Origin: Heterorhizobium halophytocola
GTDB taxonomy: Bacteria; Pseudomonadota; Alphaproteobacteria; Rhizobiales; Rhizobiaceae
Length of the DNA: 64,000 nucleotides
Reading direction: 5' to 3'
NCBI RefSeq assembly: GCF_017873095.1
Contig: NZ_JAGGJU010000004.1
Coordinates: forward strand, 186,001 to 250,000
Made by a program: the position numbers and the translations under genes. Numbering within the stretch: position 1 is the first letter of the stretch; the number at the start of each line of letters is the position of its first letter. The notes below the pieces were generated by a model. The model saw only the letters and a program-made list of their open reading frames with translations. It was not told the DNA's origin and made no database searches. Shown here one piece after another: positions 45,099 through 53,910 of the stretch.

Positions 45099-46556
45099 AT
45101 GAGCGACCGCCCTGCCGTCCAGAGACCCGAAACCATGCCCGAGACACCGCTGCTGCAGCGTTTCATTGCCCTTGTCGGCGAGAAGAACGCGATGACGGAG
45201 CCGTCTGATGTCGCGCCCTATCTGACCGAAAACCGCGGCCTGTATCATGGCGCAACGCCGCTGGTGCTGAAGCCCGGCTCGACAGAGGAAGTCTCTGCCA
45301 TCCTGGCGCTTGCCAGCGAGACCGGTACGCCGATCGTGCCGGCCGGCGGGCGCACGGGCCTTGTCGGCGGACAGGTGCCGCGCGACGACGGACAGGATGT
45401 GGTGCTGTCGCTGGAGCGGATGAACCGGGTGCGCGAGGTGGATCCGGTCGCCAATATTCTGGTTGCCGATGGCGGCTGCATTCTGGCCGACGTGCAGAAG
45501 GCGGCCGAAGCCCACGGCCGGCTGTTCCCGCTGTCGCTGGGTTCGGAAGGGTCCTGCCGGATCGGCGGCAATCTGTCGACCAATGCCGGCGGCACCGCGG
45601 TGCTCGCCTATGGCAATATGCGCAGCTTCTGCCTCGGCCTCGAGGTCGTGCTGCCGACCGGCGAGATCTGGGACGGGTTGCGCCGGCTGAAGAAGGACAA
45701 TAGCGGCTACGACCTGCGCGACCTCTTTATCGGCGCCGAGGGCACGCTCGGCGTCATCACCGGCGCGGTTCTCAAACTGTTTCCCCGGCCGCTCGGCCGG
45801 CAGGTCGCCTTTGTCGGGCTGAAGTCGACGGACGCGGCGCTCAAACTGTTCGAACGGGCGGAGAAGCTGTGCGGCACGGCGCTCACCGGCTTTGAATTGA
45901 TGCCGCGGATCGGCATCGAATTCACCAGCCGGCATATCGAGGGCGTGCGCGATCCGCTCGCCACCCCGCATGACTGGTATGTGCTGATCGACATCTCGAC
46001 CTCGGATTCGGCAGCGACCGCCGACGCGATGATGACGACCCTGCTGGAGGCGGCGCTGGGCGACGAACTGGTGGAAGACGCGGTGATTGCCGCATCGATC
46101 GCGCAGCAGACCGAATTCTGGCACCTGCGCGAAAGCATGTCGGATGCCCAGAAGCCGGAAGGCGGTTCGATCAAGCACGACGTGTCGGTGCCGATCTCGA
46201 AAATCCCGGTTTTCATGCGCGAGGCAGCGGATGCGGTCATGGCGGCCATGCCCGGCGCCCGGATCTGCGCCTTCGGCCATCTCGGCGACGGCAATATCCA
46301 CTATAATATCAGCCAGCCGCTCGGGGCCGACAAGGCTGACTTCATCGGCCGCTGGCGCGAGATGAACGCGGTCGTGCATGCAATCGTGCGCAAGCATGGT
46401 GGCTCGATTTCGGCCGAACACGGTGTCGGCCAGCTGAAGCGCGACGAACTGGCCGGCATCCGCCCGGAGATCGAAACCGAACTTATGCGCCGCATCAAGA
46501 TCGCCTTCGATCCCGCCGGCATCATGAATCCCGGCAAGGTGATCGACGTCCCATGA
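45099..46556 (+). CDS. FAD-binding oxidoreductase (VAO family; D-2-hydroxyacid dehydrogenase-like)
   Basis: 485-residue flavoprotein with an N-terminal FAD_binding_4 domain (PAGGRTGLVGGQVP, GNLSTNAGGTAVLAYGNMRSF, GAEGTLGVITGA) and a C-terminal FAD-oxidase domain ending with HLGDGNIHYNI and SAEHGVGQLKR. This layout fits D-lactate or D-2-hydroxyglutarate dehydrogenases. ATG 45099 has CAGGAG upstream; the frame is open further into the previous gene. It is probably co-transcribed with the Sua5 gene. Confidence 0.9.
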   Translation: MSDRPAVQRPETMPETPLLQRFIALVGEKNAMTEPSDVAPYLTENRGLYHGATPLVLKPGSTEEVSAILALASETGTPIVPAGGRTGLVGGQVPRDDGQDVVLSLERMNRVREVDPVANILVADGGCILADVQKAAEAHGRLFPLSLGSEGSCRIGGNLSTNAGGTAVLAYGNMRSFCLGLEVVLPTGEIWDGLRRLKKDNSGYDLRDLFIGAEGTLGVITGAVLKLFPRPLGRQVAFVGLKSTDAALKLFERAEKLCGTALTGFELMPRIGIEFTSRHIEGVRDPLATPHDWYVLIDISTSDSAATADAMMTTLLEAALGDELVEDAVIAASIAQQTEFWHLRESMSDAQKPEGGSIKHDVSVPISKIPVFMREAADAVMAAMPGARICAFGHLGDGNIHYNISQPLGADKADFIGRWREMNAVVHAIVRKHGGSISAEHGVGQLKRDELAGIRPEIETELMRRIKIAFDPAGIMNPGKVIDVP

Positions 46557-46611
46557 CCCTTGGGCGCCCGACACGCGCAAGCCCGGTCGCGCGGTGGACG
46601 GAGATGCGGCG

Positions 46612-47025
46612 ATGAGCAGCAAGCAGACCCGCGTGACCTTGAGGATTGATCTGCCGAACGGTACCCGGCTCGGGCCGGGCAAGATCGCCCTCCTGTCGGG
46701 CATCTTCGAACATGGGTCGATCCGCAAGGCCGGCGAAGCGATCGGCATGTCCTATCGCCGCGCCTGGCTGCTCGGCGACGAGATCAATCGCATGTTCACC
46801 GAGGTCTCGATCGCCACCCGCCACGGCGGCAAAAGCGGCGGCGGCGCCGAGCTGACGGCATTCGGCCAGCGCCTGCTGGATACCGCCCGGCGCATGGAAG
46901 CGGCAAGTGCCGATGCGATCGCCGCGGACCTGCGCTTTCTGGAAAGGAACCAGGCGCCGGCTGCGGACGAAAGCGGTTCCGGACGCGGCGCGCGCGCGGC
47001 GACAAAACGTCCAGACGTCGACTGA
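46612..47025 (+). CDS. ModE-like single-domain winged-helix regulator
   Basis: 137-residue DNA-binding protein related to the N-terminal domain of ModE, the molybdate-responsive repressor. The winged helix is IALLSGIFEHGSIRKAGEAIGMSYRRAWLLGDEIN, and the wing holds RHGGKSGGGAELTAFG. The tail is short and has no TOBE/MOP domain, so molybdate would not be bound in the usual way. ATG 46612 has GGAG at 46600. The modABC operon lies downstream on the other strand and its promoter has a perfect ModE-type palindrome. Confidence 0.85.
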   Translation: MSSKQTRVTLRIDLPNGTRLGPGKIALLSGIFEHGSIRKAGEAIGMSYRRAWLLGDEINRMFTEVSIATRHGGKSGGGAELTAFGQRLLDTARRMEAASADAIAADLRFLERNQAPAADESGSGRGARAATKRPDVD

Positions 47026-47209
47026 GCGGCTGCACGTCAAGATTGACGGGATACAATTTCCGGTTTATTCTAAACTTCGAAACCAAGCATCCCATTTCGT
47101 TCCGTATTCGCGTTGCAAAGCTCTGCGCCCCATGCCGGTCTCCGACCAGCGTGATCGATGTTTTTTGTTTCTTTTCCAAAAGACTGCACCCAAGATTCGA
47201 AGGAGGAAA

Positions 47210-47527
47210 ATGGCCGTGGCCAATATTGCTTCTATCGCGCTGTCCGATCTTTCCGACCGGATCGGCAAATCCGTCATCGGGCTGGAAAAGGTGGCGCCCA
47301 AGCTGCTGCCGGAAGACCTGTCGGCGCGCTACATCCCCGATCCCGGTATCATCGGCTATATCCTGCGGGACGATGTCGCCCGCGGGCTCAGCATCAAGGA
47401 GCTCGAGGCGACAGCCGGTGCCGTGGCCGAACGGTTCTCGCCGGCGGGCGTCAAGAGCGCGAGCGTGCTGCTGAAGAACGGCGGCATTCTCGTCGGCTTC
47501 TTCCCGATCGATGTCGCGATCCGGTGA
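47210..47527 (+). CDS. Unrecognised 105-residue protein
   Basis: Small soluble protein with no recognised domain. AGGAGG ends 4 bases before ATG 47210, a near-perfect ribosome site, supporting a real gene. Sequence features: amphipathic start ANIASIALSDLSDRIGKSVIG, then LEKVAPKLLPEDLSARYIPDPG and GLSIKELEATAGAVAERFSP, ending in a hydrophobic VKSASVLLKNGGILVGFFPID. It contains no cysteine and no signal peptide. It overlaps the next gene (GTGA), so the two are translationally coupled, and sits between the ModE-like regulator and modABC. Confidence 0.65.
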   Translation: MAVANIASIALSDLSDRIGKSVIGLEKVAPKLLPEDLSARYIPDPGIIGYILRDDVARGLSIKELEATAGAVAERFSPAGVKSASVLLKNGGILVGFFPIDVAIR

Positions 47528-47973
47528 ACGCCATGCGCAAGCCTGACGGCACGCCGGCGTTGAAATGCCCAAGCGCCCAGCCGGATATGACCGAAGCCGA
47601 GATCCTCGGCGTGGTGGAACATGGCGTCGACGGGGCCAACCTTGCCTATCTGAACGCGCATCAGCCCGTCACCCCCCAGATCCTGGCGATGACCGCGCCG
47701 GCAAAGCCATTGCAGGTTCTGCGCTTTGCCGCCCGTTGCGAGGAAAGCCGCTGCACCCATTTCGACGGGCAGGCCTGTCGTCTGGCCAGCCGCATCGTTG
47801 CACAGCTCGACCCGGTTACAGACGCACTGCCGCCCTGCGTGATCCGCCGTAGCTGCCGATGGTATGCCGAGCAGGGGGGCGAAGCCTGCCGGCGCTGTCC
47901 GCAGGTGATGACCGAAATCGACCGCGCCGATCCGCGCGCCGGACAATATCGAAGCGTCTCCGGCGTCGCGTGA
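47524..47973 (+). CDS. Cysteine-rich unrecognised protein
   Basis: 149-residue protein with eight cysteines in patterns that look like metal or Fe-S ligands: CEESRC (C-x4-C) then x7-C, and PPCVIRRSC (C-x5-C) then x10-C and CRRC (C-x2-C). A tryptophan and histidine (THFDGQAC, SCRWYAEQGG) accompany the clusters. No signal or membrane segment is seen. Start GTG 47524 overlaps the previous stop; ATG 47533 is an alternative. It ends 70 bp before modC (opposite strand). Function not assigned, although relation to molybdate metabolism is suggested by position only. Confidence 0.65.
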   Translation: MNAMRKPDGTPALKCPSAQPDMTEAEILGVVEHGVDGANLAYLNAHQPVTPQILAMTAPAKPLQVLRFAARCEESRCTHFDGQACRLASRIVAQLDPVTDALPPCVIRRSCRWYAEQGGEACRRCPQVMTEIDRADPRAGQYRSVSGVA

Positions 47974-48042
47974 GACGATCGCTGCAACGGGTGCCGTGAT
48001 CGACGGCAGGTCTTGCCATGCCGGCCACTTCCCGGTGGCGTC

Positions 48043-49128
48043 TCAACGCGCGCGAAAAACGGATTCCGTCGCGATCGAGACGGCCTTGAACAGAAGGTGG
48101 ACCGGCTGCCCGCGATGCAGGTTCAGCAGGTTTGCCGAGCGCCGCGTCAGTTGCACCGCCATGCGATCGCCGTTGCAGTCGACGGTGACGATCACGGTGC
48201 GGCCGGCATCGGCGACCGTCTCGATGACGCCCGGCAGCCGGTTGAGGGTGGAGAGACCGTGCGGCGCTTCGACCGAAAGCACGATCTCGCCGACCGGCAC
48301 GAAGGCGCGGATGCGCGTGCCGACGGCCATGTCGGTCTCGCGCAGATAGAGCGTTCCGGCCCGGCATTCGGCAATTGTCAGCCCCTCTTCCGGACTATGG
48401 GCCGTGACCGTGGCGTGCAGGAAATTGCCGGGCGACATGGCGGCGCCCGCATCGGAAAGGCTCGACAGCAACGTGTCGGTCGCGCCGACCGCCGCGACCT
48501 TGCCGCGATCGACCGTGACCACGCCGGTCGCAAGCCGCGCCACCTCCTCGATCGCATGGCTGACATAGAGGATCGGGATCGCCGCCTCGTCGCGCACCCG
48601 CTCGATATAGGGCAGGATCGCGGTCTTCAGTCCGGCATCGAGCGCAGACAGCGGCTCGTCCATCAAAAGCATCTGCGGCCCGGTTGCCAGCGCCCGGCCG
48701 AGCGCCACCCGCTGCTTCTCCCCGCCCGACAGCGCCCCCGGCCGCCGCGCCATCAACGAACCGATGGACAGCATGTCGACGATGCGGCCGAAATCGGCGC
48801 CGTCTACCGGCTGTTTGGAAAATCGCATGCCATAGCGAAGATTCTGCTCGACGGTCAGATGCGGGAAAAGCCGGCCCTCCTGGAAGACATACCCGATCCG
48901 GCGTTTGTGCGGCGGCACCCAGAGCCGTTTGTCGGTGTCCACCCAGGCGGTGTCGTCAAAGGCGATACGTCCCTCGACCGGACGCGCGAGACCTGCCACC
49001 AGATTGATCAGCGTCGTCTTGCCGGAACCCGAGGGGCCGTAGAGAGCCGTCAGCCCGCCATCGATACGCAGGCTTGCATCGAGCTGGAAGGCGCCCTGGC
49101 GGTGTCGGACATCGATTGCCAGCGTCAT
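48043..49128 (-). CDS. modC: Molybdate ABC transporter ATPase
   Basis: 361-residue ABC ATPase of the high-affinity molybdate importer. Walker A GPSGSGKTT is at 31-39, the signature is LSGGEKQRVALGRAL and Walker B LLMDEPLSALD. The C-terminal ~70 residues form a TOBE/MOP domain (IRAFVPVGEIVLSV and the following beta strands), which binds molybdate and may regulate transport. It overlaps modB by 4 bp, last in the operon. Confidence 0.95.
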   Translation of the reverse strand: MTLAIDVRHRQGAFQLDASLRIDGGLTALYGPSGSGKTTLINLVAGLARPVEGRIAFDDTAWVDTDKRLWVPPHKRRIGYVFQEGRLFPHLTVEQNLRYGMRFSKQPVDGADFGRIVDMLSIGSLMARRPGALSGGEKQRVALGRALATGPQMLLMDEPLSALDAGLKTAILPYIERVRDEAAIPILYVSHAIEEVARLATGVVTVDRGKVAAVGATDTLLSSLSDAGAAMSPGNFLHATVTAHSPEEGLTIAECRAGTLYLRETDMAVGTRIRAFVPVGEIVLSVEAPHGLSTLNRLPGVIETVADAGRTVIVTVDCNGDRMAVQLTRRSANLLNLHRGQPVHLLFKAVSIATESVFRAR

Positions 49129-49832
49129 TGGCCACCGGCCCTTGCCTGGAGCCGACGCCCAAGCGCTTCGGAGGCGACCAGCGCGCCGATCGAGATGACG
49201 ATGGAAACGGCGGTCAGGCGCGAAGCCGCCAGTTCGCCGCCCGGCACCTGCAGATAGGTGTAGATCGCCGAGGCCAGCGTCTGGGTTTCGCCGGGAATAT
49301 TGGAGACGAAGGTGATGGTCGCGCCGAACTCGCCCAGCGCCTTGGCAAAGGCGACCATGACGCCGGCGGCGATGCCCGGCAGGATCAGCGGCAGGGTCAC
49401 GCTCAGGAAGACCTGTGGCCGGCTGGCCCCGAGCGTCGATGCGGCGGCTTCGAGCTTCAGGTCGACATTGTCGAGCGACAGCCGGATCGATCGCACCATC
49501 AGCGGAAAGCCCATGACGGCGGCGGCCAGCGCCGCACCCGTCCAGCGAAACGACAGTACCAGCCCGAACCAGTGGTCGAGCAGCATGCCGACCGTTCCCC
49601 GGCGACCGAAGGTCAGCAACAGGAGATAGCCGGTGACGACCGGCGGCATGACCAGCGGCAGATGCACCAGCGCGTTTACCAGCGTCTTGCCATAGAACTC
49701 CTTGCGCGACAGGAGATAGGCAACCGCGATGCCGAACGGCAGGGACATGACGACGGCGACGGTCGCTACCCGGAGGCTGAGCGCCATCGCCGTCCAGTCA
49801 TCGGCGGTAAAACCGAAATCGAGATTCATCAA
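49125..49832 (-). CDS. modB: Molybdate ABC transporter permease
   Basis: 235-residue inner-membrane permease. It has about five hydrophobic helices and the cytoplasmic coupling loop EAAASTLGASRPQVFLSVTLPLILPGI with the EAA-loop pattern. The start MMNLDFGFTADDWTAMALSL overlaps modA by 4 bp; the end overlaps modC by 4 bp. Confidence 0.95.
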   Translation of the reverse strand: MMNLDFGFTADDWTAMALSLRVATVAVVMSLPFGIAVAYLLSRKEFYGKTLVNALVHLPLVMPPVVTGYLLLLTFGRRGTVGMLLDHWFGLVLSFRWTGAALAAAVMGFPLMVRSIRLSLDNVDLKLEAAASTLGASRPQVFLSVTLPLILPGIAAGVMVAFAKALGEFGATITFVSNIPGETQTLASAIYTYLQVPGGELAASRLTAVSIVISIGALVASEALGRRLQARAGGQ

Positions 49833-50623
49833 TGACCGGCGCCAAGGGCGGTAAAGCCGGCAGCCTTGAACGCTTCCACGGCTTTCGGCGAGGAGAGATA
49901 TTCAAGGAAGGCCGTGGCATCCTCGTTGTCGCCGGCCTTCAACCTGGCTGCCGGGTAGATGATCGGCGTATGGCTGTCCTCGGGGAAACTGTCGACCACC
50001 TTGACGCCCGGATCGGCCTTGGCGTCGGTCGAATAGACGATGCCGAGCGGTGCCTCGCCGCGTGAGACGAGCAGCAGGGCGGCGCGGACATTGTCGGCCT
50101 GGGCGATCTTGCCCTTGACGCTATTCCAGACGCCGAGGCTGGTCAGCGCCTGCTTGCCGTAGATGCCGGCCGGTACCGCGTCGGTATTGCCCATCGCCAG
50201 GTGCTCATCGCCGAGCGCTTCTGCCAGCGGAAAATCCTTGCCGATGCGGATGCTGGTATCGGCATCCTTCGGCGCGATCAGCACGATCGCATTGCCGAGC
50301 AGGTTGCGCCGCGAGGCACTGTCGATCAGGCCCTGCTTTTCCAGATAGTCCATCCATTTCAGGTCTGCCGACAGATAGAGATCGGCCGGCGCGCCCTGTT
50401 CGATCTGCTTGGCAAGCGCCGAACTGGCGGCAAAGGAGAGTTTCACCGTCTTGCCGGTCTCGGTCTTCCAGGAGCCGGCGATCTCGCCCATGACATCCTT
50501 CAGGCTGGCGGCGGCAAAGACCGTGACATCCTTCGCATAGGCGCCGGCCAGCGGAACGGCGGTGAGCGCCAAGGCGAGCCCGAGCCGGCGCGCGGCGCCC
50601 TGAAACCTCGATTTGATGGACAT
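49829..50623 (-). CDS. modA: Molybdate-binding periplasmic protein
   Basis: 264-residue periplasmic receptor. The signal peptide is SFQ-free but clear: MSIKSRFQGAARRLGLALALTAVPLAGAYA, cut before KDVTVFAAASLKDVMGEI. The mature N-terminus FAAASLKD is the classic ModA start, and SFAASSALAKQIEQGAPADLYLSA carries the oxyanion-binding Ser pattern. AGGAG precedes the ATG at 50623. A ModE-type palindrome at 50640-50675 lies just upstream. Confidence 0.95.
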   Translation of the reverse strand: MSIKSRFQGAARRLGLALALTAVPLAGAYAKDVTVFAAASLKDVMGEIAGSWKTETGKTVKLSFAASSALAKQIEQGAPADLYLSADLKWMDYLEKQGLIDSASRRNLLGNAIVLIAPKDADTSIRIGKDFPLAEALGDEHLAMGNTDAVPAGIYGKQALTSLGVWNSVKGKIAQADNVRAALLLVSRGEAPLGIVYSTDAKADPGVKVVDSFPEDSHTPIIYPAARLKAGDNEDATAFLEYLSSPKAVEAFKAAGFTALGAGH

Positions 50624-50639
50624 TGGAAAACTCCTGAAA

Positions 50640-50675
50640 CGCTATCGATATATTCTGCTGGATATATCGATAGCG
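50640..50675 (-). promoter_or_regulatory. ModE box (Mo operator) of modABC
   Basis: Perfect 14 bp inverted repeat, CGCTATCGATATAT (50640-50653) and ATATATCGATAGCG (50662-50675), with an 8 bp spacer, 16 bp upstream of the modA start. It closely resembles the known ModE-binding palindrome (TATAT cores either side of a short spacer). When molybdate is plentiful ModE would bind and repress. Confidence 0.9.
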
Positions 50676-50716
50676 AAAAAACCGGAGGCGGACAAGCCGC
50701 CTGTCTGGGGCTATCG

Positions 50717-53623
50717 TCAGCCGGCCTTGAGCGAGGCGATCGAGAGCATCAGGTCGGCGCTGATGCCGGTGGAGGAGCTGTCGGAGAACAGCGACAGGAG
50801 CGGATCGGTTTCGGCATTTGCCGAATCGTACATCGCGGTGAAGCGGGTGATCAGCTTCTTCAGCTTGTCCGGATCCTGCAGATCGGTCAGGTCGAGATTC
50901 TTTTCCACCTGCTTGGCCTGCACGTCGATATCCATGTTGGAGAACTCGTCGGAGAAGCCATAGGTGGTGCGGAAGAATTCCAGAAGCGCGTCGTCGGCCA
51001 GCAGGTCATAGGCGCTGGTGACCGTCGGTGCCACGCGCTCGAAATAGAGCGCCAGGCGCACGCCGGTATTGTCCTCGCCCTCGGTATTTTCGATGGTCTG
51101 GCGAAGATAGAGATCGACCGTCTGCAGCACGTCGCCCTTGCTCTGGATCGCACTCGAATCCGCGCGCTGAACCTGGCCGTCATCGTTGAAGTTGAACGAG
51201 GCGACGATTTCGGCAAAGCGGTAGTCCGGCTCCGTATTGGCAAAGCTGTTGGGATCGTCGAGATCGGACTCGAACATCTTCTTCATATATTCGTCGGTGA
51301 CGCCGGAGGGATCGATGCCCCTGGCGGTCAGCACGAGATCGACCAGACGGCGATCCTTAAGGAAGTCGTCGCGACTGTCGAGCGTGGCGATCTGTTCCTG
51401 GAAGTATTTGGACTCGTCCTCCGCCTCGGTCTGCGCCTTGTCCTTGTCGTCCCCGTCGAGGAAACGGATCTTCTCGATGATGTATTTGCTGGCATAGTCC
51501 TGCATGTCGGACTCGTTCAGCGCCATGGTCGGCCAGGTCAGCTTGCCATCCTGGTCGAAGTTGAAGGACTTGGCGAACTCGACATAGCGGTCGTCCTTCA
51601 GGGTATAGACGAAGCTCTTGGGGTCGTTGAGATCGCTCATCAGCACCTTTTTCATGGTGCGCTTCGAGACCTCGTCCGGGTCGAGGCCGACGGCCTTCAT
51701 GGCGAAATCGTAGACCTTGGCATTGTTGACGAGATCGTCGACATTGGCGATCTCGCTGCCTTCGCTGTTGAACGAATTCATCGCCGCCTTCAGCCCGGCG
51801 ATCGCCGCCTCGTCGTCGGCCTCGTCGGCGTCATCATATTTGGAGAAATAGCTGCTGGACGTCGACACGATCTTTTCCGGGCTCATGGCCACGTCGCCAT
51901 CAGCAAGCGTGCCATCGTCCTTGAAGTTGAAGGCGCGCGAGAGCGAAACGAGGTTGTCGTAGTATTCCCGGCCCTTGTACTGGGTGTTCAGATAGCTGGT
52001 CGGATCGTCGGGATCGCTCTCGATGGCAAATTCCAGCGTCGACGAGGTGACGGCCGCATAGGTGCTGAGGCCGAAGGCGGCCTTCAGGTAATCCACCATG
52101 GTGCTGTCGGCAAACAGGTCGTCGATCGTGGTGTAATTGTTGATGTTGTCGCGGAAATACTGGTCGTTCAGCGTCGCCCCGGACTTTGTCAGCCGGTCCT
52201 GCTTGAAGATATAGGCATTGTTGATCACTTCCAGATTGTCGTCGCTGACCGCCCCGGTGTCGGGCACGCTGCCATCGGCGTTGAAGTCGAAGGCATCGAC
52301 CAGGCTCACATAGCTGGACGCCGCCGACAGATAGCCGGCGGCCGTGTTGTTGGCCGCCGTCAGTTGCGCCTTCAGCTTGTCGGTGTCTGCTCCAAGCGCC
52401 GGCAGGTCGCCGTCATAGGAATCGATCTGGCTCTGCAACTGGCTGGCAAAGCTGGTGAAGTCACCGTCGCCCAGCGATTTCAGCGTCGGCTCGATGCCGG
52501 AGATCTGCGACTGCAGGTCATTGATCTGCAGTTGCAATGCATCCGGGTCGGTGCCCGACTTCGGATAGTCGACCTGCAGCTGCAGCGCCGCCTTCTGGCT
52601 GGTCAGCGAGGCCCAGCTGCTGCGGCTCGACTTGTCCGCATTCCAGCCGTCGAGCTGGGATTGCGTCGCGTCGATCTGGGATTGAAGCCCGTCGACATCC
52701 GCTCCCTCTTCCGCCTGCTGCGCCTTGAGACTGGAGATCGTGGACGACAGCACGGAAGCCTGGGCGGTGTCATAGCCGACATACGCCGTGTTGATCTGGG
52801 CATTGAGCGTATTGATCTGCGACTGCACGCCTTCCTTGTCGCTCGCCGAGGAAAGCTGTGCCTGCAGGGTGGCGATCTGGCTGCGGGCCGAGGCTATGCT
52901 ATCGGCATAGCCCTGGACCTTGTCACGGGTGCTGACCAGATTGGCCCGCGCGTTGATCTTCGACAGGGTCGCCGCATTGGCGGTGATTGTGCCTTGCGAG
53001 TCCGTCGCATTGGGCAGGATCTGCGTATTGAAATAGGAATCCGGATCGTCGGCATCGCTGGTCAGAAGGCCGCGGATCAGCGAGCGGTCATACGTGTTTT
53101 CGTCGATGTCGAAGGCCTGGAACACATAGGCCCGCATGCGATCGTCGGCCAGCAGCTGGTCGACACTGGTGATCGTCTTGATCTTGGCGTTGAAATACCC
53201 CGCCTCCCCGGTGATATCCGAGTCCATGTCGTCGATCTGCTGATTGTAGAGCCCGATCAGCGAATCCATCTGCTCGTCGGTCATCGGCACTTCGGTGCCC
53301 TTGTCGAACTGATAGGCCTGGGCGAATTTCTTGTACCGGTCGTCGGACAGGCTGTTGGCGAAGGAGCTGTCGTCGCTGAGATCGCTGTCCAGCACCTTCT
53401 TCATGAAGGCCTTGGCATAGGTCATGTCTTCCAGGCCATAGGCCGTCATCGCATAGGAATAGAGCCGGTAGTCGTCGAGGAAATCGTCGACCGAGGTGAC
53501 CTTGCCGATGTTTTCCTCGTAATAGTCGGTCTCGCGCTGGACCTGCCCCTGGCTTGCAGTGCGATCCATGGTGGCACGCAGGTCGCGCGACACCAGGTTG
53601 TAGGCGAGATAGGTCGAGACCAT
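50717..53623 (-). CDS. DUF1217 repeat protein
   Basis: 968-residue acidic protein made of DUF1217-like units: a block of the type DDFLxDxRLxxxAMxAxGL..KxFMKKVLxSDLxDPxSFANxLxDxRYxxFAxxFxF is visible at about 40-108, 150-200, 487-575, 618-700, 741-815 and, weakly, 870-930. Between about 215 and 445 lies a long Gln/Ser/Leu-rich coiled coil. There is no signal peptide. In rhizobia DUF1217 proteins lie in flagellar gene clusters and may be structural or secreted. ATG 53623 starts at the conserved MVSTYLAYNLVSRDL; in-frame starts further upstream are unlikely. Confidence 0.85.
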   Translation of the reverse strand: MVSTYLAYNLVSRDLRATMDRTASQGQVQRETDYYEENIGKVTSVDDFLDDYRLYSYAMTAYGLEDMTYAKAFMKKVLDSDLSDDSSFANSLSDDRYKKFAQAYQFDKGTEVPMTDEQMDSLIGLYNQQIDDMDSDITGEAGYFNAKIKTITSVDQLLADDRMRAYVFQAFDIDENTYDRSLIRGLLTSDADDPDSYFNTQILPNATDSQGTITANAATLSKINARANLVSTRDKVQGYADSIASARSQIATLQAQLSSASDKEGVQSQINTLNAQINTAYVGYDTAQASVLSSTISSLKAQQAEEGADVDGLQSQIDATQSQLDGWNADKSSRSSWASLTSQKAALQLQVDYPKSGTDPDALQLQINDLQSQISGIEPTLKSLGDGDFTSFASQLQSQIDSYDGDLPALGADTDKLKAQLTAANNTAAGYLSAASSYVSLVDAFDFNADGSVPDTGAVSDDNLEVINNAYIFKQDRLTKSGATLNDQYFRDNINNYTTIDDLFADSTMVDYLKAAFGLSTYAAVTSSTLEFAIESDPDDPTSYLNTQYKGREYYDNLVSLSRAFNFKDDGTLADGDVAMSPEKIVSTSSSYFSKYDDADEADDEAAIAGLKAAMNSFNSEGSEIANVDDLVNNAKVYDFAMKAVGLDPDEVSKRTMKKVLMSDLNDPKSFVYTLKDDRYVEFAKSFNFDQDGKLTWPTMALNESDMQDYASKYIIEKIRFLDGDDKDKAQTEAEDESKYFQEQIATLDSRDDFLKDRRLVDLVLTARGIDPSGVTDEYMKKMFESDLDDPNSFANTEPDYRFAEIVASFNFNDDGQVQRADSSAIQSKGDVLQTVDLYLRQTIENTEGEDNTGVRLALYFERVAPTVTSAYDLLADDALLEFFRTTYGFSDEFSNMDIDVQAKQVEKNLDLTDLQDPDKLKKLITRFTAMYDSANAETDPLLSLFSDSSSTGISADLMLSIASLKAG

Positions 53624-53910
53624 GGACGGAGAACCCTCAAGACAAGGAGATAGACAGCGCTTCAGCGCCAGTCTGCCCCTCCAGCCTTGCGTGTAGCCTT
53701 TCACCTTGCATCAAATCCGCGCGCATCCATTAACCTCGCTGCAACCCTGATACGTGCGACTTCGCTAACCATTTGGCGCAGCAAACTTTTCTTAACCGCG
53801 ATTTTTAAGCCCTCCAGAAGGGGGCCGCCCTATGCTCGGGACTACAGAGGACGAAAAGTCCCAGCGGGAAGACCGGAAATCGGCTCTCGGGTAAAACAAG
53901 GGTAGTTTGA

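Noticed and set aside
50201..53653. 1150-codon open frame on the plus strand
   Set aside because: It is the antisense of the DUF1217 gene and modA; high GC leaves opposite frames open. No homologous motifs were seen.
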